DNA of 64,000 bases from Burkholderiales bacterium. Its GTDB lineage: Bacteria; Pseudomonadota; Gammaproteobacteria; Burkholderiales; Burkholderiaceae_C. Under the pieces are notes generated by a model that worked only from the letters and a program-made list of their open reading frames with translations, made no database searches and was not told where the DNA came from. This document shows, one piece after another, positions 42,281 through 51,368 of the stretch (position 1 is the first letter of the stretch; the number at the start of each line of letters is the position of its first letter). The translations under genes and the position numbers were made by a program. The DNA is taken from NCBI GenBank assembly GCA_947381415.1, contig CANCVB010000008.1:1-64000 (forward strand), given 5' to 3'.

Positions 42281-42973
42281 TCGGTCATACTCTTTCTTTA
42301 CAACCAAATAACATTCACAGCTTCTGTGTTCGATGCCAAGACGATCTTTCACTTCGATCTTGCCTCTTGCATAACTGATTAACCCGGCTTTTTGTAGCTT
42401 CCCTGCTGCTTCGGTCACGCCTTCGCGACGAACACCCAGCATGTTTGCAATCAATTCTTGGGTCATGACCAATTTATTCGTGGGCAATCTGTCCATGCTC
42501 AATAACAACCATCGGCACAGCTGCTGATCTAAGGTGTGGTGTCTGTTACATACAGCCGTTTGCGTTGCCTGGGTCATAAGCGCTTGCATGTATCTCAATA
42601 ATAAATGCATGACGGGCAAGGACAGATTGAATTCTTTGATTAATTTTTCAGCATTCAGACGAATACACGTTCCAGCACTTTGAACAACAGCGCGGCTGGG
42701 CGTTGTTTGTCCACCCATGAAAAGTGAAACCCCAATAATGCCCTCATTTCCAACGACTGCAATTTCAGCACATGCGCCATTTTCTAGGACAAATAACAGT
42801 GAAATGATGGCGTCAATCGGAAAATAAGCGTATGTCATTTTTCCGCCGGATTCATAAAGCACTTGACCAAGCTGCAAATCAATCATTTCAAGGTTGGGCT
42901 CCCATCTTTGCCACTCCTCATCCGGCAGTGCAGCCAATAGTTGGTTGCTACTTTTAATGACTAATCTCTTCAT
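42254..42973 (-). CDS. Crp/Fnr-family transcriptional regulator (no Fe-S cysteines)
   Basis: This 239-residue protein has an N-terminal cyclic-nucleotide-like beta roll (about 20-130, with LYESGGKMTYAYFPID and AEIAVVGNEGIIGVSL) and a C-terminal winged helix (about 170-220, with ELIANMLGVRREGVTEAAGK as recognition part). The N-terminal cysteine cluster of Fnr is absent, and the arginine of cAMP-binding CRP is not evident, so the effector is unknown. A close relative in style is at 45714. A TGTGC-N6-GCACA palindrome lies upstream of its start. Confidence 0.85.
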   Translation of the reverse strand: MKRLVIKSSNQLLAALPDEEWQRWEPNLEMIDLQLGQVLYESGGKMTYAYFPIDAIISLLFVLENGACAEIAVVGNEGIIGVSLFMGGQTTPSRAVVQSAGTCIRLNAEKLIKEFNLSLPVMHLLLRYMQALMTQATQTAVCNRHHTLDQQLCRWLLLSMDRLPTNKLVMTQELIANMLGVRREGVTEAAGKLQKAGLISYARGKIEVKDRLGIEHRSCECYLVVKKEYDRLLPNTMAT

Positions 42974-43020
42974 TTATAAATCCAGTAAAACTGTAATTTA
43001 GCTTGTTTTAATGAATTTTT

Positions 43021-43038
43021 ATGTGCGCTATGGCACAT
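43021..43038. promoter_or_regulatory. Crp-like palindrome upstream of Crp-family gene
   Basis: ATGTGC-GCTATG-GCACAT is a perfect dyad; its core TGTGC-N6-GCACA resembles the CRP half-site pattern TGTGA-N6-TCACA. It lies 48-65 bases upstream of the start at 42973. It could be an autoregulatory site, or the end structure of the upstream transcript. Confidence 0.5.
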
Positions 43039-43071
43039 TTAAATTTCATTCAATTTATATTCAGTTTGTCA

Positions 43072-43344
43072 TTATGGGCTCTTTGTATCGATATTGATTA
43101 TTTTTGGAGCCTCGGATGGTTCGATAGGAGGCATTTTCGGTAAATGCGGTGGAATTTTTTCTATTTCAGGTCTAGGGGTGCTTGGTTCAATATTGGCAGG
43201 TGGAACCACAATTTCTGGGTCAGTTAATGCGGGTTTAATCACAATCGAGGCGATTTGCAAAACTTGTTTGCTCAAAGCAGTTGGTGTGATGGTATAGAGA
43301 AAAACAGCCAACAAAACACTTTCGCTGAATCTAAACGAATGCAT
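43072..43344 (-). CDS. Small secreted Pro-rich protein
   Basis: The start at 43344 gives 90 residues. Residues ~7-26 form a signal peptide (VLLAVFLYTITPTALS). The mature part is dominated by Pro, Glu and Ile (VPPANIEPSTPRPEIEKIPP and more), probably extended and disordered. No family is recognised. It lies 20 bases after the SDR gene stop on the same strand. Ribosome site is weak. Confidence 0.55.
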   Translation of the reverse strand: MHSFRFSESVLLAVFLYTITPTALSKQVLQIASIVIKPALTDPEIVVPPANIEPSTPRPEIEKIPPHLPKMPPIEPSEAPKIINIDTKSP

Positions 43345-43363
43345 CTTTAATGTCCAATGTTTG

Positions 43364-44113
43364 TTATCGCGCAAGGTAACCCCCGTCAACAGGGTAAAAG
43401 GCGCCAGTGACAAATGAGGCTTTGTCGGATGCTAACCAGGCCACCAACTCAGCCACCTCAAGGGGGTTGCCCAAGCGGTGCAAGGCATGTGCATCAAGCA
43501 CAGATTGTTTAGCGGCGGATGTGGCCGATAAACTTTTCAACATAGGGGTATCGATATAGCCAGGTCCTACGGCATTGATGCGCAATCCAGCATCGCCATA
43601 TTCCCATCCAGCAGTTTGTGTCAGTCCTATCACACCATGTTTTGCTGCAGAGTAGGCTGGCGATCCTGGCGCTCCGACCATGCCCAATACAGAAGTGATA
43701 TTGATGATTGAGCCTTTACCTAAAGGCAGCATGGCAGCAATTTGGGCCTGCATACTGTAAAAAACACCGCTGAGATTGGTTCGAATCACTTGATCCCAGG
43801 CAGACAATGGGTAGTCTGCTGTCATGATTTTGGGACCTATGATGCCCGCGCAATTACAGGCGATATGGAGATGACCATATTGCTTTTGTGCCGAAGAGAC
43901 CAAGTATTGACAGGCCATAGGGTCACCAACATCACTGCGCATCATTGCCGCGTGTCCGCCGCTTTGACGGATGAGTTCAGCTGTCTCTTCACCCAATTCC
44001 ATGTTCATGTCAGACACAACGACTTGGGCGCCTTCGCGCGACAGCACCATGGCAATTGCGCGTCCTATACCAGATGCGGCGCCTGTGACAAGTGCGACTT
44101 TGTTTTTTAGCAT
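43364..44113 (-). CDS. Short-chain dehydrogenase/reductase
   Basis: This 249-residue classical SDR has TGAASGIGRA for NAD(P) binding, CNCAGI, and the catalytic Tyr and Lys in YSAAKHG, with Ser in NITSVLGM. SDMNMELGE after the second strand has Asp, which favours NAD. The C-terminal VTGAFYPVDGGYLAR is typical. The substrate is unknown. It is flanked by stress-type and regulatory genes, so a role in redox stress or polyester metabolism cannot be distinguished. Confidence 0.88.
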   Translation of the reverse strand: MLKNKVALVTGAASGIGRAIAMVLSREGAQVVVSDMNMELGEETAELIRQSGGHAAMMRSDVGDPMACQYLVSSAQKQYGHLHIACNCAGIIGPKIMTADYPLSAWDQVIRTNLSGVFYSMQAQIAAMLPLGKGSIINITSVLGMVGAPGSPAYSAAKHGVIGLTQTAGWEYGDAGLRINAVGPGYIDTPMLKSLSATSAAKQSVLDAHALHRLGNPLEVAELVAWLASDKASFVTGAFYPVDGGYLAR

Positions 44114-44137
44114 GTCAGGGCTCTTGAAATTTTCAAT

Positions 44138-44650
44138 TTATTTTTCTTCAAAAGTAAGTTGTTTATTGGGCCCAGACAACATGCTGCGCGCGTGTTGCAT
44201 TTCAGATTCATTTCCATGAACCATTAACAAGAATTGGTCAGCTTTTAATGCAACTTCATATTTGATGGCGTTGGCTTGGTCAATTCCCAATTCCAGCATG
44301 GCGCAAACCAGTGCAGATAAGCCGCCAATGACTACCGCACCTTCTAATGCGCTTACCAATACGGTCACAACCGGTCCTGCCATGGCAACCATTCCAACGC
44401 CTGGAAGAATGAACACAGCAGGCGCAAACAGCAGACCCCATATGGCGCCCCAAAAAATACCAAACTTTCCCCATGAGCGTATGCGATCCCCTTTGGTATA
44501 AAAGCCTAAAGGGTGTTCCTCTGTGTGATACCCGCGCCCAACCACAGACAGGTGTTTCATATTGAAACCAGCCATTCCCAGTGACCGAACAGCATTTTCA
44601 GCATCAAAATGTGTTTCATACACATAGACATTCGAGAGTTGATTTTCCAT
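44138..44650 (-). CDS. General-stress-protein-17M/DUF1269-like membrane protein
   Basis: The 170-residue protein starts with VYVYETHFDAENAVRSL, a ferredoxin-like strand-helix pattern used by GSP17M/YflT and DUF1269 families to begin. A long Gly/Ala-rich hydrophobic centre (about 66-125: WGLLFAPAVFILPGVGMVAM and ALEGAVVIGGLSALV) follows, then a second soluble part. It is probably a stress-inducible membrane protein. It lies 19 bases after the Fnr gene stop on the same strand and may be in its transcript. Confidence 0.65.
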   Translation of the reverse strand: MENQLSNVYVYETHFDAENAVRSLGMAGFNMKHLSVVGRGYHTEEHPLGFYTKGDRIRSWGKFGIFWGAIWGLLFAPAVFILPGVGMVAMAGPVVTVLVSALEGAVVIGGLSALVCAMLELGIDQANAIKYEVALKADQFLLMVHGNESEMQHARSMLSGPNKQLTFEEK

Positions 44651-44669
44651 TGCGAGTTCTCTTTATCTG

Positions 44670-45401
44670 TTAGTTTGTGTTGATTAATTTCTCAAGAGCC
44701 AGCGTGTTGACTATTTTTAATTCGCGGTTTTTTAAACTGATGATGCCTGATGTAATCAGTTTAGAAAAAGCACGGCAAACTGTTTCTTGTGTCAGACCCA
44801 GGTGATGGCCTATTTCAATACGTGACATACGTAAGATCAATTCAAATTTTGAAAAACCTCTTGACGAATATCGATCGCTTAAATTCAAAATAAATCTGGC
44901 TACTCTTTCTAACGCCGATAGTTTTTCGCGCATCGCCAGTTCTCGATTTTCACGAACAATTTCCACGCTGAGACGATGGTGAAAATGGCGTTGAAATGCT
45001 ACCGAATTGCGTGACAGCTTTTCAATTTCATTAAAAGGTATGACACAAACTTCTGAATCCTCTAATGCAACAGAATTTGATTGGTACTGCTGGTAAGCAA
45101 TTCCATCTAAGCCCATGCTTTCACCATTCATGTGAAAGCGTAAAAGTTGAATTTTTCCGTTAGCGGTATGCGTCGTTGTTTTGAAAAAACCAGTTCGAAT
45201 GGTGTAGACCGCATGAAATTTCATGCCTGTCTGGAATAGGTGATTCCCTTTTTTGATTCTTTTGCGTAACTGAACCAGTTGGTTGGCATCTTTGAGTTCC
45301 AATTCATTCAAATTTTCGGGCAAGCAAAACGTTCGTGATCTGCAGTTAGTGCAATTGATGGCAGAAATAGATTGCACTGGTGTTTGGAGTTGAAGTGACA
45401 C
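44670..45401 (-). CDS. fnr: Fnr-type oxygen-responsive regulator
   Basis: This 243-residue protein has all four cysteines of FNR-type Fe-S regulators: Cys17, Cys20 and Cys26 in NCTNCRSRTFC, and Cys120 in SEVCVIPF. This matches E. coli FNR Cys20/23/29/122 spacing closely. The beta roll lies at about 45-150, and the winged helix has EIGHHLGLTQETVCRAFSKL as the recognition region with the Glu and Arg that read TTGAT. It should sense oxygen through a [4Fe-4S] cluster and bind the FNR box at 39912. Confidence 0.9.
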   Translation of the reverse strand: MSLQLQTPVQSISAINCTNCRSRTFCLPENLNELELKDANQLVQLRKRIKKGNHLFQTGMKFHAVYTIRTGFFKTTTHTANGKIQLLRFHMNGESMGLDGIAYQQYQSNSVALEDSEVCVIPFNEIEKLSRNSVAFQRHFHHRLSVEIVRENRELAMREKLSALERVARFILNLSDRYSSRGFSKFELILRMSRIEIGHHLGLTQETVCRAFSKLITSGIISLKNRELKIVNTLALEKLINTN

Positions 45402-45713
45402 AGTGTTTACCTTTGTGAAAATTTAAAAGTAAATCTATCTTTACAAAATATTCAAATTTGTTCTGTGCGCTAACGTACGGTTAACATTTTTTTTAATAAT
45501 TAGACTTGCCAAAGATTTCTCGCCCTAGGTTGTTTGCCATAAAGGTTTGAAGTGCAAATACGTATCTCTTCAACTGGTAAATGGTTTTGACGTGATGTTC
45601 TGAAACCCATGTTTGATGGATGACATAGTGACTTGGTCTTTTCAGGAAAGAGCAAATTTTGTTAATTTATCTCTCTAAACTTTGCATCAGTAATTTGAGT
45701 TTTGTATCTTTCG
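45402..45713. other. Divergent control region between fnr and a Crp-family gene
   Basis: These 312 bases hold no gene that I can support. TAAC-GTACG-GTTA near 45471-45483 is a short dyad about 70 bases upstream of fnr. The region is AT-rich with long T runs near 45487. No perfect FNR box was found here, so fnr autoregulation is not visible. Promoters for both genes must lie within. Confidence 0.45.
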
Positions 45714-46385
45714 ATGAGGCCTTCAGTGTTTCCTTTTCCTAATGAGTTGATCGCTCAACTGCCATCTGCAGATCAAGTTTTGTTGATTGAAAATGCAAGA
45801 CTGGTTGAATTGAAAACGGGTGATGTATTGGTATCACCAGATGCAGACCAACCTTTGATTTATTTCATGACCAGTGGTTCAGTTGCTTTGTTTGTCTCTC
45901 ATACATCGGGGATTCCCCAATCAGGATTGGCCGTTGGATTGATAGGGCGAGAAGGCGCACTGGGCCTGCAAGCTGCCCTTGGTCTCGGGGTTGGAAATAT
46001 CAGTCTGATCGTTCAGTCCAACGGATTTGCTTATGTATTGAAAGCACAGAGACTCAGACAACTGATGAAGCGACACCCCAATTGGTTGAAAGTGTTCTAC
46101 CGAAATTTATGGTTTCTTTTTCTAGACATCTCGCGATTGGCCGCTTTGTCACAAGTGCACGATATCAAACAGCGATTGGCTGATTGGTTGCTCATGAGTG
46201 ATGTTCGGTGTGGCCATGAAAACCTTTTCATGACGCATGAGCATATGGCCCAAATGCTCGGCGTGCGACGAGCAAGCATTACTTTGGCAGCTAAACAATT
46301 AAAAGATATGGGATTTATCGACTATTCCCGCGGGCATATTAAATTATTGAACAGGCCAGCTTTGGTAGCTCTGGCCTCACCATGA
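45714..46385 (+). CDS. Crp/Fnr-family transcriptional regulator
   Basis: ATG at 45714 gives 223 residues. The beta roll (about 20-120) includes DVLVSPDADQPLIYFMTSGS and GLIGREGALGLQAALG; the winged helix is HEHMAQMLGVRRASITLAAK near 175-195. There is no N-terminal Cys cluster. It closely resembles the regulator at 42254 in layout, down to the MLGVRR core. The effector is unknown. It converges with the small membrane protein gene, three bases apart, and borders the Tad cluster. Confidence 0.85.
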   Translation: MRPSVFPFPNELIAQLPSADQVLLIENARLVELKTGDVLVSPDADQPLIYFMTSGSVALFVSHTSGIPQSGLAVGLIGREGALGLQAALGLGVGNISLIVQSNGFAYVLKAQRLRQLMKRHPNWLKVFYRNLWFLFLDISRLAALSQVHDIKQRLADWLLMSDVRCGHENLFMTHEHMAQMLGVRRASITLAAKQLKDMGFIDYSRGHIKLLNRPALVALASP

Positions 46386-46388
46386 CAT

Positions 46389-46616
46389 TTAGGGTTTATT
46401 GATTTGAGTTGTGGATATTGATTTTTGTTCAAACTGTTTATTGAGCAAATCAATTTTTTGACTGAGAACCAATATTTCAGCTTGATTGATCACTGTTGCC
46501 ACACTCCCTCTGTATAAATTTGTTAAAGAAATAATCAAGGCCAGCAGTGCCACGATAAACCCTGCTGCAGTCCACATGGGAATATTCTTAGCTTCAATAA
46601 TGGTTTGTTCGTACAT
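46389..46616 (-). CDS. Small single-pass membrane protein at end of Tad operon
   Basis: AAAGGAAACACC before ATG at 46616 supports a 75-residue product. Residues ~14-35 form one membrane helix (WTAAGFIVALLALIISLTNL), followed by a helical, possibly coiled tail (INQAEILVLSQKIDLLNKQF). It lies 32 bases after tadC on the same strand, so it may be co-transcribed with the pilus genes. No family is recognised. Confidence 0.6.
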   Translation of the reverse strand: MYEQTIIEAKNIPMWTAAGFIVALLALIISLTNLYRGSVATVINQAEILVLSQKIDLLNKQFEQKSISTTQINKP

Positions 46617-46648
46617 GGTGTTTCCTTTTTTCTTTGAGGGTGGGTAAA

Positions 46649-47599
46649 TCAGGTCGTTGTTATTCTTGGAATCAAAATTTGCATGATATTGATGACAGCA
46701 GGACCCATCAGTACTGTGAGGAGTGATGGAAATACACAAAAAATGAGGGGCAGTAGTATTTTTACTGGCAATTTGGCAGCAAGTTCCTCTGCTTTGAGAC
46801 GACGATTATTTCTTAAAGTTTCGGAATGAACGCGTAAAGATTCAGCCATACTGGTTCCAAATCGATCCGATTGAATCAACATTGATACCAATCCATCAAT
46901 CTCTTCGAGTCCAATTCGAAGTGCTAAATTTTTGAGCGCATTGGTTCTGGAAGCGCCGGCGCGAAGCTCTAAACCTAGCAGTAAAAATTCTTGAGCCAAG
47001 GCATGACTTTCTAACTGAATTTCTTTACCGACGCGCTGAATTGCCGCATCCAAACCCAGCCCTGCCTCAACGCATACGCGCAATAAATCCAACGCGTCGG
47101 GGAATGCCAGGAAAAGTTCGTGTTGCCGCAGAGAAACCATGCGATCTAAGATTCCATTGGGTAACATATAGCCAACGATAGACGCCAATGCCATGGCCGT
47201 CAATATCAACCCCCACGGGATGTCCTCGATAAACGAAACGGCAATTAAAAATACAGCCATTGGCAGCACAAAGGTAAGAAGCAATTTAGCCGTAAAGAAA
47301 TACGTCACTGCATCTGATCGATTCAGGCCTGCATTACTGAACCGAATTCGCAGAGGTGAGGTCAACCATTGTTCTGCGTTCATGGTTGCACCGATCAAGG
47401 GTTCAAGCCATTGCTTGACCGGATTTGATAAAGGCTTCGTAATTTCTAACACAGAGGGAGAGACGGGCGTGGTGCTGAATAAGTTGATGATTCTTTTTTC
47501 GAGTCGAGTTGGAAGCAACATATCAAGAAGCGCAACAGCGATCATCACAGTGACTGCAAAAATCACTAATGAAAATATCAAGGTGTAAGTCATTGACAT
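46649..47599 (-). CDS. tadC: Tad secretion inner-membrane protein TadC
   Basis: This 316-residue protein belongs to the type II secretion F (GspF/PilC) family. Hydrophobic helices lie near 1-25, 105-125, 133-152 and 280-305, and the cytoplasmic domain has FPDALDLLRVCVEAGLGLDA and LIQSDRFGTSMAESLRVHS. It pairs with TadB as the inner-membrane platform on which TadA acts. It starts after TadB with a four-base gap. ATG at 47593 is an alternative start. Confidence 0.9.
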   Translation of the reverse strand: MSMTYTLIFSLVIFAVTVMIAVALLDMLLPTRLEKRIINLFSTTPVSPSVLEITKPLSNPVKQWLEPLIGATMNAEQWLTSPLRIRFSNAGLNRSDAVTYFFTAKLLLTFVLPMAVFLIAVSFIEDIPWGLILTAMALASIVGYMLPNGILDRMVSLRQHELFLAFPDALDLLRVCVEAGLGLDAAIQRVGKEIQLESHALAQEFLLLGLELRAGASRTNALKNLALRIGLEEIDGLVSMLIQSDRFGTSMAESLRVHSETLRNNRRLKAEELAAKLPVKILLPLIFCVFPSLLTVLMGPAVINIMQILIPRITTT

Positions 47600-47603
47600 G
47601 GAT

Positions 47604-48575
47604 TTATATTTCTATTCGAATCATTCGCCACATCCACCAAATGCCAATGGACATGAGGATGAATGAAAATTCAAGCATGCGAATTCCAGTGGGATCGGTC
47701 CACAATTTAGCGATGAATTCTGGATTGACAATGCTCAATATGCCACCGATGGCAAATGGCAATATTCCCAATATCCATGCTGACAATCGACCCTCAGCAG
47801 TCAGTACCCTGACAGTTCCTGCTATTCTTTGTCTATCGCGAATCAGTGAAGAAAGTGACTTCAGAATTTCAGTGAGGTTCCCACCTGTTTCAAGCTGAAT
47901 CAATACGGCAACAACAAAAAATCGCAAGTCACTGCTTGCCACCCTGTGGGTCAAATGGTGCAACGCGATTTCTGTTGAAATGCCAAAATTAATTTCATTA
48001 AACGTTGTTTGAAATTCATTTTTGATAGGCGCAGTACCTTCAGAACCCACCATCAGCAATGCGCTAGAAAATGCATGTCCTGCTTGCATGGCACGCGCCA
48101 TTAAATCAAGTGTGTCAGGTAATTGATTTTCAATTTGAAAAACGCGTTGTCGGCGGCGACTTTGAAGATATAGCAGCCAAAATGCAGACGGTAAGACTAT
48201 GCTGAGAAACATAAAAGCGAAAGGCAAGCCGACATGGCCTGCAACACCAAGGGACAGCACCGTGAGGCAAGCTAGGCGAAGCAGGAAAGTTCCTACATTC
48301 ATACTTAGTCCTGCCTGCGTCAGAAACACATCCAATTTATCAATATTGGGAATGTTGAGCAAGAGTTTGTTGAGAAATCTATATTGACTGAGTTGCCTGG
48401 TTTTCACCAGCGACAAGGATTCAAGGTGTAATTCCCCCGTGATGACCTTGAGTCTGTTTTCTATATTGGTTGTGTTTTCACTCCAATAGGTATTCCACAC
48501 ACTCTCCGCGCCCATCACTAAAAAAATGACCGCCACAAAAACCAGTGCAACGAATGAGATCATGTACCAATTCAT
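47604..48575 (-). CDS. tadB: Tad secretion inner-membrane protein TadB
   Basis: This 323-residue GspF-family protein has two N-terminal helices (about 5-25 and 95-130) and two C-terminal ones. QLPDTLDLMARAMQAGHAFS and LIQLETGGNLTEILKSLSSL are the conserved cytoplasmic stretches. Together with TadC it forms the pilus assembly platform. The gene starts three bases after the tadA stop. Confidence 0.9.
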   Translation of the reverse strand: MNWYMISFVALVFVAVIFLVMGAESVWNTYWSENTTNIENRLKVITGELHLESLSLVKTRQLSQYRFLNKLLLNIPNIDKLDVFLTQAGLSMNVGTFLLRLACLTVLSLGVAGHVGLPFAFMFLSIVLPSAFWLLYLQSRRRQRVFQIENQLPDTLDLMARAMQAGHAFSSALLMVGSEGTAPIKNEFQTTFNEINFGISTEIALHHLTHRVASSDLRFFVVAVLIQLETGGNLTEILKSLSSLIRDRQRIAGTVRVLTAEGRLSAWILGILPFAIGGILSIVNPEFIAKLWTDPTGIRMLEFSFILMSIGIWWMWRMIRIEI

Positions 48576-48578
48576 GGG

Positions 48579-49874
48579 TTACTCGCGGTTTCTGCTTGGG
48601 TCGTACAAATCTTCTCGTAGCAAAATTCCTCGGGTACGAAGTCGTTGTTCAAATTTTGGTCGTATTCCTGTCGCCAAAAACTGACCCTGGACCACACCCG
48701 AAGCAGCGACGCCAGTTTGTTCGAATTTGAAAATCTCCTGCATACTTTCAATCTCACCTTCAACCCCAGTGATTTCTTGCAAGCTGGTGATTTTTCGTTT
48801 TCCGTCTGAAAGACGAGATATTTGAATCACCACAGAAAGTGCTGAACTGATTTGTTGGCGCATAGCCCGAGGGCTCACCAACATGCCTGCCATGCTCATC
48901 ATGTGCTCTAAGCGTGTGAGTGCATCTCGAGGTGAATTGGCGTGTATGGTGGTCATTGACCCCTCGTGACCCGTGTTCATGGCTTGCAGCATGTCCAATA
49001 CTTCTGGGCCACGTACCTCTCCCAAGATAATTCTGTCGGGGCGCATTCGCAGACTGTTGCGTAACAAGGCGCGTTGTGTAATTTCACCTTTGCCTTCGAT
49101 ATTTTGGGGCCTTGACTCGAGTCGAACCACATGTGGTTGCTGAAGTTGCAATTCAGCAGCGTCTTCGATAGTGATGATTCGTTCAGTAGCAGGAATAGCG
49201 CACGAAATGACATTGAGCAAAGTTGTTTTACCTGAGCCAGTGCCACCGGATACCAATAAATTGACTTTTGCTTTCACCAGACCCTGTATCAGTTCAGCCA
49301 TCTCCGCTGTAAGGGTGTTGAAATCAATCAAATCCTGCATAGCGTAGGGTACGACTGAAAAGCGCCGTATTGACAAGATAGGACCATCAAGTGCCAATGG
49401 CGGAATGATGGCATTGACACGAGAGCCATCTGGCAATCGCGCATCAACCATAGGGCTTAATTCATCGACACGGCGGCCAATGCGGGAAACAATTTTATCG
49501 ATGATGCGTAAGAGATGTGTTTCATTATCAAAGTGAATGTCAGTGAATTCAATTTTTCCCTTGCGCTCAACGTACACTTTGTGAGGACCATTGACCAAAA
49601 TATCTGAGACGGAGGGATCTGCCAACAGGGGTTCAATCGGCCCCAAGCCCAACATATCGTTTTGAATGCTTTGAACGATGGCATGGCGTTCCAATTCATT
49701 GATAGCCAAGCCATCTTCATCCAATAGCTTTTCGCCCAACAATTTCAAATCGACACGCAATTGTTCTGGCGTCATTGATTCCATGGTTCGCACATCCACC
49801 ATGGATAGAATTTTTTGATGAATTTTTGTCTTGATATTTTCAAAACGTGAAAGAGGTTCCAAATGGGGTGGCAT
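48579..49874 (-). CDS. Tad pilus assembly ATPase TadA/CpaF
   Basis: This 431-residue secretion ATPase has [18 protein letters not shown] in the N-terminal domain and [18 protein letters not shown]. Walker A is [13 protein letters not shown], followed by [11 protein letters not shown] (Asp box) and [19 protein letters not shown] with Walker B and the His box. It powers Flp pilus extension, and possibly retraction. It is a different protein from the tRNA deaminase TadA at 62363, hence no symbol is given. Length matches CpaF proteins. Confidence 0.93.
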   Translation of the reverse strand: MPPHLEPLSRFENIKTKIHQKILSMVDVRTMESMTPEQLRVDLKLLGEKLLDEDGLAINELERHAIVQSIQNDMLGLGPIEPLLADPSVSDILVNGPHKVYVERKGKIEFTDIHFDNETHLLRIIDKIVSRIGRRVDELSPMVDARLPDGSRVNAIIPPLALDGPILSIRRFSVVPYAMQDLIDFNTLTAEMAELIQGLVKAKVNLLVSGGTGSGKTTLLNVISCAIPATERIITIEDAAELQLQQPHVVRLESRPQNIEGKGEITQRALLRNSLRMRPDRIILGEVRGPEVLDMLQAMNTGHEGSMTTIHANSPRDALTRLEHMMSMAGMLVSPRAMRQQISSALSVVIQISRLSDGKRKITSLQEITGVEGEIESMQEIFKFEQTGVAASGVVQGQFLATGIRPKFEQRLRTRGILLREDLYDPSRNRE

Positions 49875-49878
49875 GCTG

Positions 49879-51051
49879 TTATTTCCCCATCAGTCGGTTA
49901 ATCCAACTGACCGGCTTGGTGCTTTTTGCTGGTTGGAATTCACGGGTCATTTCTTGGATGGTTTCTACAATTTCGTTGTTGGGGTTGACCTGAAGAATAG
50001 ACACGCCTGTGTTGATGGCTTGGGCCACATCTTGAAAACTACTGGCAATGGTGTGGTTCACTTTTAGACCCACTACTTTCTCGATTTGTGCCAAATCAAT
50101 GATGTCATTTTTTTCATAACGGTTCACAATGAGGCGAAGTTTGTTGTCGTCATACCCCAATGCTCGACACTTTGCCACCAGTCGCTTAGCGTCACGTAAA
50201 AATGGCAAAAGGCTCTCCATGACCAAATAGATGACATCTGCCATGTCTAATGCTTGGGTAGTCAATGGCGACATCACCCTATCCACATCCATCACCACCA
50301 TGTCATAACTCATGCCTGCAATTTCAACCAGTCGTTCAAGCTGTGATGGACTGATGGTATAGCTGAATTCAGAATCTTCAGGCGCAGAAAGTAAGTCAAA
50401 ATTATGTGCAACGTGCAAAACACTTGATGCCAAAAGTTTGGTATCTAATCGCTCAATTTGTCTGGTAATGTCGGTAATATTCGATTTTCCTGGTTCAGGA
50501 GAAACGTAATAGACTGCATCGCCTCCATGTAAATCTAAATCGAGAAATATCGTGTTCAGGCCAATTTTTTGAGACAAATAGTATGAAAAATTTGTTCCCA
50601 AAAAAGTGGCACCACTGCCGCCTTTACAGGAAAGAAATACAACTCGCTTTGCGCGTTGTAGAGGTTCACTGGGGGGTGATTTTTTACGCTGTGACAGTCG
50701 ATGCAGCGCATCTGAAAAATCATTGTTAACCAATGGCATTAACAAAACTTCACGCACACCGGCTTGCATAGCTGCAATCATCACCTCTGCTGGACGTTCT
50801 GGAGTCAGAAGAACGATTTCTTTGGTAGGAAATTCTTTGATGAATTTTTCAAGGCCAGCGATGTCCTTCAAATGCTGAGAAGTTGCACACTCTGTAATCA
50901 ATACCTCACCAATGATTTGACTAAACAGGTCATCAAGGATGGAATTTTCTTCTCGCAAAATAGTCTGTACAACATCGTAGCCTTCATTGACAGCACTGTG
51001 TCGCAGTAACTCAATTTGATCGGTTGACCAAGCAATGATCGTGGTTTTCAT
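49879..51051 (-). CDS. tadZ: Tad localisation protein TadZ/CpaE
   Basis: This 390-residue protein has an N-terminal receiver-like domain (about 1-130) and a C-terminal MinD/ParA-like ATPase domain starting VVFLSCKGGSGATFLGTNF. The usual P-loop Lys of GK[ST] is replaced by Ala in this CKGGSGAT motif, as in many TadZ proteins, so ATP hydrolysis may be lost or altered. IFLDLDLHGGDAVYY and VVMDVDRV follow. TadZ-type proteins place the pilus machine at a pole. Confidence 0.85.
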   Translation of the reverse strand: MKTTIIAWSTDQIELLRHSAVNEGYDVVQTILREENSILDDLFSQIIGEVLITECATSQHLKDIAGLEKFIKEFPTKEIVLLTPERPAEVMIAAMQAGVREVLLMPLVNNDFSDALHRLSQRKKSPPSEPLQRAKRVVFLSCKGGSGATFLGTNFSYYLSQKIGLNTIFLDLDLHGGDAVYYVSPEPGKSNITDITRQIERLDTKLLASSVLHVAHNFDLLSAPEDSEFSYTISPSQLERLVEIAGMSYDMVVMDVDRVMSPLTTQALDMADVIYLVMESLLPFLRDAKRLVAKCRALGYDDNKLRLIVNRYEKNDIIDLAQIEKVVGLKVNHTIASSFQDVAQAINTGVSILQVNPNNEIVETIQEMTREFQPAKSTKPVSWINRLMGK

Positions 51052-51074
51052 GGGTAATTTGAATTGAAAAATGT

Positions 51075-51359
51075 TTAGTGATTACCAAATCCAACACCTG
51101 TTCCCGTATTGAATACATTGGAAGGTGTGGCTGGTGTTTCAAAAGATTTTTGATATCTGTCAATACTTGATTTCGCAGCTTGACCATCCATCAGTGGTTG
51201 AGTCGATTCAAGCTTTCTTGCTGTTGGATGGACGTATTGCGCAGTGATAGATTGTTTGAATGCATTTCCAAAGTTGTCATCCACAGCAGAGGATTGTGGC
51301 GGCGCAACACATCCGCTTAAAAAAGCGCTGGTCAAAACTGTTAAGTGAAGTTTATACAT
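51075..51359 (-). CDS. Small Tad-associated lipoprotein
   Basis: The 94-residue product has a lipoprotein signal with lipobox LSGC (Cys17), then a polar, probably unstructured mature part. It lies between the secretin and tadZ genes, where CpaD- or RcpB-type outer-membrane components are usually encoded. It is shorter than CpaD and its sequence is not conserved enough for a firm call. It may assist secretin assembly. Confidence 0.65.
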   Translation of the reverse strand: MYKLHLTVLTSAFLSGCVAPPQSSAVDDNFGNAFKQSITAQYVHPTARKLESTQPLMDGQAAKSSIDRYQKSFETPATPSNVFNTGTGVGFGNH

Positions 51360-51368
51360 GGATGGCTT

